A DNA stretch of 24,682 bases from DASTWM01 sp035765855 (GTDB lineage Bacteria > Chloroflexota > Chloroflexia > Chloroflexales > Roseiflexaceae), in contig DASTWM010000390.1 of the NCBI GenBank assembly GCA_035765855.1, forward strand, positions 1-24,682, in the 5' to 3' direction. Positions within the stretch are counted from its first letter, which is position 1. The number at the start of each line of letters is the position of its first letter. Under the pieces are notes generated by a model, which saw only the letters and a program-made list of their open reading frames with translations, did no database searches and was not told where the DNA came from. Position numbers and translations under genes: made by a program. This document shows positions 1 through 7,964 of this stretch, in pieces.

Positions 1-1
1 C

Positions 2-958
2 TTTGGCATGCCCGAAGAGCAGATTCGCGTGATTGTGCCCGACACCGGCTCCGGCTACGGCGGCAAGCACACCGGCGAAGCCGCCATTGAAGCAGCGCGG
101 CTGGCGCGCGGCGCGGGCGTGCCGGTCAAGCTGATCTGGACGCGCGAGGAGGAGTTCACATGGGCCTATTTCCGCCCGGCTGGCGTAATCGACATCACCG
201 GCGCAGTGCGGGACGACGGCACGATCACCGCCTGGGAGTTCCATAACTACACGTCCGGCCCGGTCGGCATGCGCACGCCCTACTACGTGCCGAACCAGCG
301 GATCGCCTTTCATCCAACTGAGTCGCCGCTGCGCCCCGGTTCCTACCGCGCGCTGGCCGCGACGGCCAATCACTTCGCGCGCGAGACGCACATGGACGAA
401 CTGGCGCACGCCGTCGGCATGGACCCGCTGGCGTTTCGGTTGAAAAACCTGAAGGACGAGCGGCTGCGGGCCGTGCTTCAGGCTGCGGCGGAGCGCTTCG
501 ACTGGAATACTGCGACACCCGCGCCCGGCCATGGTTTTGGCATCGCGGGCGGCACGGAGAAGGGCAGCTATGTGGCATGCTGCGCGGAAGTGGTTGTGGA
601 CGCAAACGGCGACATCACGATCGTGCGGGTGGTGCAGGCGTTCGAATGCGGCGCGATTGTGAACCCGGACGGGCTGCGCAATCAGATCGAAGGCGCGATT
701 ATTCAAGGACTGGGCGGCGCGCTGTTCGAGGCGATTGCGTTCGAGAACGGGCGCGTGCTGAGCGACCGCTTTTCGCGCTACCGGGTGCCGCGTTTCGGCG
801 ATGCCCCGCCAATCGAGGTCGTGCTGCTCGACCGTAAAGATTTACCTTCGACGGGCGCGGGCGAGACGCCGATCATCGGCATTGCGCCCGCGATTTGCAA
901 CGCGATCTTCGCGGCGACCGGCAGGCGGCTGCGCGCCATGCCCATGCTGCCAGGTTAA
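2..958 (+). CDS. Molybdenum hydroxylase (xanthine dehydrogenase/aldehyde oxidase family) large subunit, C-terminal part
   Basis: This is the 3' portion of a molybdopterin-binding catalytic subunit; the window edge removes the N-terminus, and the frame is open from base 2. Family features seen are a glycine-rich GSGYGGKHTGEA segment near the start, the PLRPGSYRAL segment near codons 107-116, a GMDPLAFRLKNL stretch, and the GAGETP motif near the C-terminus (GAG codon at 863-865). In this family that glutamate is the active-site base that helps hydroxylate the substrate at the molybdenum centre. About 318 codons are visible out of a usual 700-800. FAD and iron-sulfur partner subunits, if encoded nearby, would lie upstream outside the window. 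The substrate cannot be told from this fragment. Family assignment is firm; xanthine versus aldehyde or other substrate is open. Confidence 0.9.
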   Translation, partial: FGMPEEQIRVIVPDTGSGYGGKHTGEAAIEAARLARGAGVPVKLIWTREEEFTWAYFRPAGVIDITGAVRDDGTITAWEFHNYTSGPVGMRTPYYVPNQRIAFHPTESPLRPGSYRALAATANHFARETHMDELAHAVGMDPLAFRLKNLKDERLRAVLQAAAERFDWNTATPAPGHGFGIAGGTEKGSYVACCAEVVVDANGDITIVRVVQAFECGAIVNPDGLRNQIEGAIIQGLGGALFEAIAFENGRVLSDRFSRYRVPRFGDAPPIEVVLLDRKDLPSTGAGETPIIGIAPAICNAIFAATGRRLRAMPMLPG

Positions 959-969
959 TGTGATATATA

Positions 970-1028
970 GTGACGGCACCCCTCGTGGGTGCCGTCACCA
1001 TGCTGCACGACAGCCACAAGGGCTGTCG
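970..1028. repeat. Two tandem perfect hairpins between genes
   Basis: A 12-bp perfect stem (970-981 with 987-998, loop CTCGT) is followed by an 8-bp perfect stem (1008-1015 with 1021-1028, loop ACAAG). No T-run follows either, so these are not classical intrinsic terminators. The pair resembles the REP-like intergenic palindromes common in repeat-rich genomes and may protect mRNA ends or help terminate the upstream gene. I found no second copy in the window. Confidence 0.7.
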
Positions 1029-1074
1029 CTACGGACGGTAATCCTATTTTCGTATTGACATGAGGAGCATACCT

Positions 1075-2064
1075 ATGAACAAAGTACGCTGGGGCGTGCT
1101 CAGCACCGCCAACATCGGCACCGGCAAGGTCATTCCGGCTATGCAAAAGGGAACGTCAATCGAGGTCGCGGCAATTGCATCGCGCAATCTACAGAACGCG
1201 CAGGCCGCGGCGGCACAGTTGGGTATCCCCAAAGCCTACGGTTCCTACGAGGAACTGCTGGCCGACCCCGACATCGACGCCATCTACAACCCGCTGCCGA
1301 ACCACCTGCATGTGCCATGGTCGATCAAGGCAATTGAGGCGGGCAAGCATGTGCTGTGCGAGAAGCCGATTGCGCTCACATCGGCCGAGGCGCAGACGCT
1401 GCTCGACACGGCAAAGCAGCACCCGAACGTAAAGGTCATGGAAGCATTCATGTACCGCTTTCACCCGCAGTGGCAGCGCGCGCGGGAGTTGATTACATCG
1501 GGGGCAATCGGCGAGCTGCGCACAGTTCATTCGTTCTTTTCGTACTTCAATGCCGACCCGAACAACATCCGCAACAGGGCCGAGATCGGCGGCGGCGGCC
1601 TGATGGACATTGGCTGCTATAACATTTCGCTCTCGCGCTTCGTGTTCGGCGGCGAGCCACAGCGGGTCTGCGGCCTGATTGAGTACGATCCGCAGTTCAA
1701 CACCGACCGGCTAGCCTCAAGCATGCTCGACTTTGGCAGCGGCACGGCGACCTTTACATGCTCGACGCAACTCACGCCCTACCAGCGCGTCAATATCTTT
1801 GGCACAACTGGTCGAATCGAGATCGAGATTCCGTTCAACGCGCCGCCCGACCGGCCATGCCGCATGTGGCACCAGCACGACGGAACAATTGACGAGATCG
1901 TGTTCGACACCGTGGATCAGTACACGCTCCAGGGCGATCTGTTTTCACAGGCGATCCTCAACGACGCCGCTGTGCCGACGCCGCTCGAAGACGCGGTCGC
2001 CAACATGCGCGTGCTGGAAGCGATTGTGGCGAGCGCAAAGACTAATGCATGGGTGGCGCTCTAG
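1075..2064 (+). CDS. Gfo/Idh/MocA family oxidoreductase
   Basis: A 329-aa NAD(P)-dependent oxidoreductase, cytoplasmic, likely acting on a sugar, cyclitol or related polyol. The N-terminal Rossmann fold starts RWGVLSTANIG. The family EKP motif is present (Lys97), and the C-terminal domain has a GGGLMDIGCY segment (Asp178, Tyr182), where family members place substrate-binding and catalytic residues. The start at 1075 is chosen because GAGGAG at 1062-1067 lies at good spacing before it; an upstream in-frame ATG at 1060 overlaps that ribosome site. Length is normal for the family. A second, divergent paralogue lies at 5408. The true substrate is not predictable from sequence. Confidence 0.9.
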   Translation: MNKVRWGVLSTANIGTGKVIPAMQKGTSIEVAAIASRNLQNAQAAAAQLGIPKAYGSYEELLADPDIDAIYNPLPNHLHVPWSIKAIEAGKHVLCEKPIALTSAEAQTLLDTAKQHPNVKVMEAFMYRFHPQWQRARELITSGAIGELRTVHSFFSYFNADPNNIRNRAEIGGGGLMDIGCYNISLSRFVFGGEPQRVCGLIEYDPQFNTDRLASSMLDFGSGTATFTCSTQLTPYQRVNIFGTTGRIEIEIPFNAPPDRPCRMWHQHDGTIDEIVFDTVDQYTLQGDLFSQAILNDAAVPTPLEDAVANMRVLEAIVASAKTNAWVAL

Positions 2065-2171
2065 CAGCGGCGTTATTCTGAGAATTTGATGAGCGCCAGG
2101 CAATGCAGGCATACATGGGGTATCCATTATGCGTATCTCTCCCATGAAAGGTAAAAAAGGAGCATGCGCGT

Positions 2172-2627
2172 ATGGTGACAACCCTGCAAACGTTCGTCCA
2201 GCGGCGGTTTCATGGATTGATGATGGCCATGATTGGTTTCGGCTTCGTCTTGTTGTTCCTTGAATTGTTGATATGATACCAACATTATCATGGATTGCAG
2301 CTTATTGGGCTTGCTACGACGGTGATTGGCGCAATCGTGTCATTTCTGGGGATTGGCGCGACGGGATCACGACGCCGGACACTGGCGATTCTATTGCTGG
2401 TGTTGTCGCTCGCGGGCGTGCTCGGAACATTCCTGCACAACGGGGATCGCCTGGAAGGGCGAGAAGGACCACCTGCCGCGCAGAGCGAGCGTGGCACGCC
2501 GCCGCAGCGCCCGCCGGAGGCACGAGACAATGGGCGGCCCATTCCGCCACCGATTCTCGCGCCACTGAGCCTGTCAGGCTTTTGCATTCTTGGCGCAGTG
2601 GCGCTGCTAGGGCGCAAAGATGAGTAG
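2172..2627 (+). pseudogene. Small membrane protein split by an in-frame TGA
   Basis: Frame 2172-2627 reads as one roughly 151-codon protein except for a TGA at 2274-2276. The first 34 codons (MVTTLQTFVQRRF then a hydrophobic stretch ending FLELLI) have a ribosome site AGGAG at 2157-2161. After the TGA the frame continues YQHYHGLQLIGL into two more hydrophobic segments, a proline-rich hydrophilic stretch and a final LSGFCILGAVALL helix. The conserved look on both sides of the TGA and the shared frame suggest one ancestral gene of three or four membrane segments broken by a single nonsense change. A TTG at 2295 could restart translation and give a 110-aa product. I cannot name the family; function unknown. 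Readthrough is possible but not supported by any visible element. Confidence 0.6.
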
Positions 2628-2639
2628 CGCATGCACGCA

Positions 2640-2669
2640 GGCAGGAGGGTTAGCCTCCTGCCCTTTTTT
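2640..2669 (+). terminator. Intrinsic terminator
   Basis: A perfect 9-bp GC-rich stem (GGCAGGAGG at 2640-2648 with CCTCCTGCC at 2654-2662, loop GTTAG) is followed by six T residues at 2664-2669. It lies 13 bases after the stop at 2627, so it ends transcription of the broken membrane-protein gene. Confidence 0.9.
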
Positions 2670-2670
2670 G

Positions 2671-2699
2671 TTGACCTTCTCTGCTATAATTGCTATAGA
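2671..2699 (+). promoter_or_regulatory. Sigma-70-type promoter with extended -10
   Basis: TTGACC at 2671-2676 and TATAGA at 2694-2699 are separated by 17 bases, and a TGC precedes the -10 (extended -10 form). It sits directly behind the terminator and 35 bases before the first ATG of the decayed gene at 2734, so it would drive that gene. Confidence 0.65.
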
Positions 2700-2733
2700 A
2701 AATATATAACTCAAAAGTGCAGGGGGATGCGGA

Positions 2734-3346
2734 ATGGAGTCTTGCCCCTCGTGCTACCATGCTGAAGATTCCGCAGGTTCCATAGAAAGAATTTACACTT
2801 TGCCACCACTATCCCGCATCATCCGAGTGGCGCATCCACGACTTGTCGTGTTCACTATGCTCTTTTTACTAAGTGGAGCGCTTTGGTGGATTGTGGATTA
2901 TCAGAAAGCTCCTTTCGCCTGTGAGCGCCCTACCGCGTACACGCCCGCCTGATTTCACAATAACGTATATTTCCTCATCAGTATGGCCCAATGGTAAAAT
3001 AAGAGTTAATGTTTCGGCAGAGACATGTCAAATATGGCAGCAGGACTAGGAGTATAAGGAAACGTTACGCACATGCACATTGAAGCCTGAAGAAGTAGAT
3101 GCATTATATCAAGTTGTTGCAGCTAATCAATTCGATATCATTCGCTATCCTAGACGATGGAGTCTCATTAAAGTGCCTGGCTGCTTTGATTGTGGAGGAG
3201 AAAGCTATTTAATCGTTACCGCTAAGGGCAGGACTTATCGAGTTGATGCTCCTCCTCCGCATCAATCCTCGCCCGGACAAGAGCAATGGAAGGTAGTTTA
3301 TAACCATCTTTGTATATTACTATGCGCTCGACCTGGTAGCTGGTAA
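2734..3346 (+). pseudogene. Decayed membrane-anchored protein with a frameshift and an in-frame stop
   Basis: The 5' part (2734-2952) encodes 72 aa with one membrane segment around LVVFTMLFLLSGALWWIV. Coding character then moves to another frame at about 2940-2951 (PPDFTITYISSS...), which runs into TAG at 3047-3049 and continues in the same frame as ...CTLKPEEVDALYQVV...CFDCGGESYLIVTAKGRTYRV... to 3346. The segment order (membrane anchor, PPDFTITY, a PEEVDALY segment, a YLIVTAKG strand) looks like small exported or anchored proteins of unknown function. Two independent lesions make a pseudogene more likely than two small genes. The stretch is also visibly more AT-rich than its neighbours. A TTG-initiated 88-aa product from 3080 is possible. 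Function unknown. Confidence 0.6.
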
Positions 3347-3364
3347 ATGATCTTTTCCATCCTC

Positions 3365-3373
3365 TGGTATACT
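3365..3373 (+). promoter_or_regulatory. Possible extended -10 element before the helicase gene
   Basis: TGG-TATACT at 3365-3373 matches an extended -10 and lies 55 bases upstream of the helicase ATG at 3429. No good -35 is seen 17 bases upstream, so this is tentative. Confidence 0.4.
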
Positions 3374-3428
3374 ACCTGCGCTCCCTGAGCGCCAATCGGA
3401 AATCGCCACATACACATCGAAATGAATC

Positions 3429-5384
3429 ATGACCTATCTTGCATCCCTGAACGCAGAGCAGCGCGCCGCCGTCACCGCGCCGGTCGGGCCGGTGCTTGTG
3501 CGTGCGGGCGCGGGCAGCGGCAAAACCCGCGTGCTCACCCTGCGTATCGCCCACCTGATCGAACAGCACGGCGCGAAGCCGTCCAACATTCTGGCGCTGA
3601 CCTTTACCAACAAGGCCGCCAACGAGATGCGCAGCCGCCTGCGCGCGCTGCTCGGAGCCAGGGCGCGCGGCCTGACGACCGGCACGTTCCATGCGGTCTG
3701 CGGCAAGATCCTGCGGGCCGAGATCCCCGGGCGGCTGCGGCACTACACCGCCGACTTCACGATCTACGGCGCGGATGAGCAGCTTCAGCTTGCCGCTGAA
3801 GCACTCGACGGGGCGACCGTGCGCCCGCCGATGCTGCTGGAGCCGCAAGAGATATTGCGGCATATCTCGCGCGCCAAGAGCCGCCTGATGTCGCCGCGCA
3901 TGGCTGCGCGCTTCGCCGCCACGCCGCTGGATAGCTTTGTGGCGCACTGCTACCGCCGCTACCAGCGCGCGCTGGAGCGCGCCAACGCCGTCGATTTCGA
4001 CGATCTCATTCTGCTCACGCACGAATTGCTGACCACGCATCCAGACGTGCTGGAAGAATATCAGAACCGCTGGACGCATGTGCTGACCGACGAATACCAG
4101 GACACCGACGCGAGCCAGTACGGTCTGCTGGAACTCCTGTCGCGCCCGCATGGCAATTGCCCGCGCTCGCTGTTCGTCGTCGGCGACGGTATGCAGTCGA
4201 TCTACGGCTTCCGCAACGCCGACCACACGATCATCGGGCGCTTCACCGACGATTTCCCCGAGGCGCAGGTGGTCGAATTGCAGACGAATTATCGCAGCCG
4301 CCAATCGATTCTCGACGCGGCCTATGCGATCATCCGCCACAGCCGCTCCGTGCCGCCCATGGCGCTGCGGGCCGCTTCCGTACCGCGCCCGAACGAGCGC
4401 TGCCTGCGCATCTTCGACGCGCCCGATGGCCGTCAGGAAGCCGAACAGGTCGCCCGCGCGATCAACGACCTCGCGCGGCAGGGTCGCTCGTTCAAGGAGT
4501 GTGCGGTGCTGTTCCGCACCAAGCACATGAGCCGCCAGTTCGAGTCCGCGTTGCGTCACGCCCGTATTCCGTACCAGATTCGCGGCGGCACCGGATTCTA
4601 CGACCGCGCGGTGGTGCGCGATGCGCTGGCCTATCTGCGGGCGATCAACAACCCGGCTGACAACCTGAGCCTGGCGCGCATCGCCAACACGCCCGCGCGC
4701 GGCCTGGGCGCGCAATCATTATCGAAGCTGTCGGTCTGGGCCGCGCAGGAAGGCGTGCCGCTTTCGCAGGCGCTCAGCGCTCCGGCGGCCCATGCTGAAC
4801 TGACGCCCAAAGCGTCGGCGGGCGCACGCCAGCTTGCCACGCTCATGGCGCGCTGGCGGCAGTTTGCGACCGGCACCATGCCGCCCGCCAATCTGCTGGC
4901 CGACGTACTGGAACGCAGCGGCTACATGCAATCGCTGGCCGAGCGCCTTTCGCCCGACGAACTGCCCGACGCCCGCGCGCACCTGCAAGAGTTGATGGTC
5001 GCCACCGAGGAGCACGACAACCTGAGCGGCTTCTTGCAGGAGGTCGCGCTGCTGACCAGCGCCGACGACAAGGAGGACGAGCGCGACCAGGTGCAACTCC
5101 TGACCATCCACGCCGCCAAGGGGCTGGAATGGCCGATCGTGTTTGTGGTTGGGCTGGAAGAAGGCACGCTGCCGCACGAGCGCAGCATTCTGACGCCGGA
5201 AGGCATTGAGGAGGAGCGGCGGCTGTGCTACGTCGCCGTGACGCGCGCGGGCGAGTTGCTGTACCTTTCGTGGGCGGCAGGCCGCACGCGCGGCCAGAAG
5301 CTCAAACCGTCGCGCTTTTTACAGGAGATCGAGGCGTACGGGCAGGAGCGCAAGGCGCAAGCAACACAAACAACGTTGTTCTAA
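3429..5384 (+). CDS. UvrD/Rep/PcrA-type superfamily 1 DNA helicase
   Basis: A 651-aa ATP-driven 3'-5' DNA helicase of repair and replication-restart type. Seen in order: Q motif LNAEQ (Gln11); Walker A AGAGSGKT at 26-33; motif Ia LTFTNKAANEM at 58-67; motif Ib TGTFHA at 84-89; motif II TDEYQDTD with Asp221-Glu222; motif III VGDGMQSIYGFR at 251-262; motif IV QTNYRS ending at 290; motif V TIHAAKGLEW with Lys564; and motif VI YVAVTRA with Arg606. All catalytic residues are present. It is somewhat shorter than PcrA/UvrD (about 720 aa), mainly at the C-terminus. Motif II has Tyr where Phe is usual, and motif III has GM where DD is usual. No strong ribosome site precedes the ATG. The next gene follows 23 bases later. 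Confidence 0.95.
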   Translation: MTYLASLNAEQRAAVTAPVGPVLVRAGAGSGKTRVLTLRIAHLIEQHGAKPSNILALTFTNKAANEMRSRLRALLGARARGLTTGTFHAVCGKILRAEIPGRLRHYTADFTIYGADEQLQLAAEALDGATVRPPMLLEPQEILRHISRAKSRLMSPRMAARFAATPLDSFVAHCYRRYQRALERANAVDFDDLILLTHELLTTHPDVLEEYQNRWTHVLTDEYQDTDASQYGLLELLSRPHGNCPRSLFVVGDGMQSIYGFRNADHTIIGRFTDDFPEAQVVELQTNYRSRQSILDAAYAIIRHSRSVPPMALRAASVPRPNERCLRIFDAPDGRQEAEQVARAINDLARQGRSFKECAVLFRTKHMSRQFESALRHARIPYQIRGGTGFYDRAVVRDALAYLRAINNPADNLSLARIANTPARGLGAQSLSKLSVWAAQEGVPLSQALSAPAAHAELTPKASAGARQLATLMARWRQFATGTMPPANLLADVLERSGYMQSLAERLSPDELPDARAHLQELMVATEEHDNLSGFLQEVALLTSADDKEDERDQVQLLTIHAAKGLEWPIVFVVGLEEGTLPHERSILTPEGIEEERRLCYVAVTRAGELLYLSWAAGRTRGQKLKPSRFLQEIEAYGQERKAQATQTTLF

Positions 5385-5407
5385 TAGCATAGTAACAAGG
5401 AATGATC

Positions 5408-6445
5408 ATGCCAATTCGACTTATTCATGCTGGATTAGGCGGCTGGGGCCGCAACTGGGCCGGCTACGTGATCAAGACGGTCAAGGAAGTGGAGCTTGTG
5501 GCGGCGGTGGAGATTGACCCCGCCTCTGCGAAACTCGCGCAAAAGGTTTCCAGCCTGCCCGCCAATCGCTATTTTACCTCGCTGGAAGAAGCCTGCAATA
5601 GCGTCGATGCAGACGCCGTGCTAGTGACCGCGCCGCTTCCCGCCCACATGCCGCTCACGCTTGAGGCGCTGCGGCTGGGCAAGCATGTGCTGTGCGAAAA
5701 GCCGTTTGCGCCCTCGCTGACCGAGGCACGCGAGGCAGCCGAGGTTGCCGAAGCGCAGCAGCGCGTGCTCATGGTCAGCCAGAACTACCGCTTCTACCCG
5801 GCAGTGCAGGCCGCCGCCGATCTCATCCGCACCCGCGAGCTTGGCGCGCCCGGTTTTGTCACGCTCGACTTCCGCCGTAACGTCAACACGACAACATCGG
5901 AACGACATCGCAACCTGTGGCACCCGCTCCTAACCGACATGTCAATTCACCATTTCGATATGATGCGCATGGTTCTTGGGCAGGAGCCGACCGAGATTAC
6001 CTGCCACGCATGGAATCCGCCATGGAGTACCTTTCGCGATCCAGCCAGCGCCGTGGCAACTATTCTGTTCGACGGCGGCGCGGTGGTGAGCTATCGCGGC
6101 AGTTGGGTCAGCCCGCAGCCACAGACGACCTGGGGCGGCGATTGGATCATGGAGTGCGCGGAGGGCGCGGTTGCGTGGACCAGCCGTGGCGGAAACATCC
6201 TGGACGCGAGCCATGACCGCGTAATGGTCACGCCGCTCGGCGAATCCGCTGAGCCGCTCGCGCTGCCAAAGCTGCCGTACCTTGGGCGAGCAGGCAGCCT
6301 GCATGCGTTTGCGCGCGCCATCACCGACGGCGTAGAGCCGAGTTGCTCCGCGCGCGACAACCTCGGCAGCCTGGCGCTCATGTATGCGGCGATTGAGTCG
6401 GCGGAGACCGGGCAGCCGGTGAGTTTTGCATCCATGTCGCTCTGA
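5408..6445 (+). CDS. Gfo/Idh/MocA family oxidoreductase (second paralogue)
   Basis: A 345-aa NAD(P)-dependent oxidoreductase. The Rossmann glycine motif is GLGGWGRNW, the EKP motif carries Lys98, and an IHHFD motif (His181, His182, Asp184) stands where the catalytic residues of this family lie. The start at 5408 is chosen over the ATG at 5402 because AAGGAA (5397-5402) overlaps the earlier ATG and is correctly spaced for the later one. It is only distantly similar to the protein at 1075 and is probably specific for another sugar or cyclitol. It lies directly downstream of the helicase and may share its transcript. The last codons (ending SMSL) and the stop fall inside a dispersed repeat, so the natural C-terminus may have been altered by repeat insertion. 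Confidence 0.9.
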   Translation: MPIRLIHAGLGGWGRNWAGYVIKTVKEVELVAAVEIDPASAKLAQKVSSLPANRYFTSLEEACNSVDADAVLVTAPLPAHMPLTLEALRLGKHVLCEKPFAPSLTEAREAAEVAEAQQRVLMVSQNYRFYPAVQAAADLIRTRELGAPGFVTLDFRRNVNTTTSERHRNLWHPLLTDMSIHHFDMMRMVLGQEPTEITCHAWNPPWSTFRDPASAVATILFDGGAVVSYRGSWVSPQPQTTWGGDWIMECAEGAVAWTSRGGNILDASHDRVMVTPLGESAEPLALPKLPYLGRAGSLHAFARAITDGVEPSCSARDNLGSLALMYAAIESAETGQPVSFASMSL

Positions 6446-6542
6446 GCGCAGCGAAGAGTCTCGTTGCGTCGCCTTGTCACTCTGAACGAAGCGAAGAGGC
6501 TCATCGATTTCGCAAGGAGATGCTTCCTTCGTCAGCATGACA
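6435..6542. repeat. Dispersed intergenic repeat, two degenerate direct copies plus inverted partner
   Basis: Bases 6435-6462 and 6475-6502 align over 28 positions with 24 identities (consensus TGTC.CTCTGA.CG then AGCGAAGAG.CTC). An inverted-looking partner (GATGCTTCCTTCGTCAGCATGACA-like, 6519-6542) follows. This is the style of repeat often scattered between genes in Chloroflexota and other repeat-rich genomes. It starts inside the 3' end of the preceding gene. Confidence 0.6.
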
Positions 6543-6550
6543 TGGTTTTC

Positions 6551-6574
6551 GTTGTCACCCTGTCACCGTGTCAA
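6551..6574. repeat. Octamer tandem repeat (x.TGTCAC type)
   Basis: Three consecutive 8-bp units, GTTGTCAC, CCTGTCAC and CGTGTCAA, lie just upstream of the peptidase ribosome site. The same motif on the other strand (GTGACAAG / GATGACAG) forms arrays at 17011-17034 and 18741-18764. Confidence 0.6.
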
Positions 6575-6588
6575 AACAAAGGCCAGCC

Positions 6589-7962
6589 ATGCCCGATCTT
6601 GCATCCGTATATCGCCACATAGACCAGCAGCGCGATGATTACCTTGCGCGCCTGTTCGACTACCTGCGCCGCCCGGCGATAAGCGCGCACGGGCAGGGTA
6701 TCGCCGAAACCGCTGAGTTCCTGGTGGACACATTGCAGCGCATCGGCCTCAACGCCCGCACCGTGCCGACCGCTGGCTGGCCGGTTGTGCTGGCCCGTCG
6801 CGACGAGATGCCCGGCGCGCCAACGCTGTTGCTGTACGGCCACTACGATGTGCAGCCGCCCGATCCGCTGGAGGCGTGGCATTCGCCGCCGTTCGAGCCG
6901 ACCATTCGCGACGAGCGCATCTACGCGCGCGGCGTGGGCGACAATCGCGGCCAGCACTTCGCGCATATTCTCGCAATCGAGGCGCTGCTGGCGGTGCAAT
7001 CCAAACTGCCGTGCAATGTCGTGCTGCTGCTGGAAGGCGAGGAGGAGATCGGCAGCCCGCGCATGCCGCAGTTCATCCGCGAGCATGGCAGCGAACTTGG
7101 TGCCGACCTCGTGATCACCGCCGACGGGCCAGTGCATGAAAGCGGGCGCTCGTGCATCATGTTCGGCGTGCGCGGCATCGTGTCGTTCGAGTTGCGGGCG
7201 CGCGGCGCGAACCGCGACCTGCATTCCGGCAACTGGGGCGGCGTCGCGCCCAACCCGATCTGGACGCTGGTACATCTGCTGGCGACCATGAAGAACGCGC
7301 AGGGCGAGATCACAATCGACGGCTTCTACGACGCGGTCGAGCCGCCAACCGAACTTGAGCGCCACGCGCTGGCCGCGTTGCCGGTTGATGTCGAGGCGGT
7401 CAAAGCTGAGCTTGGCCTGCGCGAATTCGACCAGCCGCGCGAGCGCGGATTCGGCGAGCGGCTGTCGCTCTGGCCGACGCTCACGATAAACGGCCTTCAT
7501 GGCGGCTATGCTGGTCCCGGCTCTAAAACCGTGCTGCCGCATGAAGCGTTCGCCAAGTGCGACATTCGGCTGGTCGAGGCGCAGGATCCCGAAGATATTT
7601 TCACGAAAGTTGAAGCGCATGTGCGCCGCCACGTGCCCGAAGTCGAGGTCGTGCGGCAGGGCAGCATGGCGCCGTCGAAGACGCCGCTCGATTCGCCGTT
7701 CACCGCGCCGATCCGCGCCGCCATCGTGAGCGCGCAGGGCGCGGAGCCGCTGCTCGTGCCAGCCATGGGCGGCAGCCTGCCCGATTACGTATTCACCAAG
7801 ATGCTGGGCGTGCCGGCCTTCGTCGTGCCTTACGCCAACCACGACGAGGCCAACCATGCGCCCAACGAAAACATGGAAGTCGAGCGCTTCTTCGCCGGTA
7901 TCAAGACCAGCGCCGCGCTGCTGGCCTATCTCGGAGCCATGCCGCGCGCCACATCTGGATGA
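6589..7962 (+). CDS. M20 family metallopeptidase (dipeptidase-like)
   Basis: A 457-aa zinc-dependent peptidase of the M20/M25/M40 group (carnosinase/dipeptidase-like), cytoplasmic. Metal and catalytic residues are all visible: His85 and Asp87 in YGHYDVQPPDP, bridging Asp118 in GVGDNRG, general base and ligand pair Glu151-Glu152 in EGEEEIGSP, Asp179 in TADGP, and His423 in NHAPNENM near the C-terminus. A lid/dimerisation domain lies in the middle. The start at 6589 is preferred because AAAGG at 6578-6582 is six bases before it; a GTG at 6568 lies in frame upstream but falls in the octamer array. Its 3' end meets the convergent gene at 7965 with two bases between them. Substrate (dipeptide versus acylated amino acid) is not resolved. 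Confidence 0.93.
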   Translation: MPDLASVYRHIDQQRDDYLARLFDYLRRPAISAHGQGIAETAEFLVDTLQRIGLNARTVPTAGWPVVLARRDEMPGAPTLLLYGHYDVQPPDPLEAWHSPPFEPTIRDERIYARGVGDNRGQHFAHILAIEALLAVQSKLPCNVVLLLEGEEEIGSPRMPQFIREHGSELGADLVITADGPVHESGRSCIMFGVRGIVSFELRARGANRDLHSGNWGGVAPNPIWTLVHLLATMKNAQGEITIDGFYDAVEPPTELERHALAALPVDVEAVKAELGLREFDQPRERGFGERLSLWPTLTINGLHGGYAGPGSKTVLPHEAFAKCDIRLVEAQDPEDIFTKVEAHVRRHVPEVEVVRQGSMAPSKTPLDSPFTAPIRAAIVSAQGAEPLLVPAMGGSLPDYVFTKMLGVPAFVVPYANHDEANHAPNENMEVERFFAGIKTSAALLAYLGAMPRATSG

Positions 7963-7964
7963 GG

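Noticed and set aside
2671..2690. TTGACC with TATAAT at 2685 as promoter
   Set aside because: The spacing is only 8 bases; TATAGA at 2694 with a 17-base spacer is the better -10.
3372..4715. A 447-codon minus-strand frame over the helicase gene
   Set aside because: Same reason: opposite-strand shadow of a gene with all helicase motifs.
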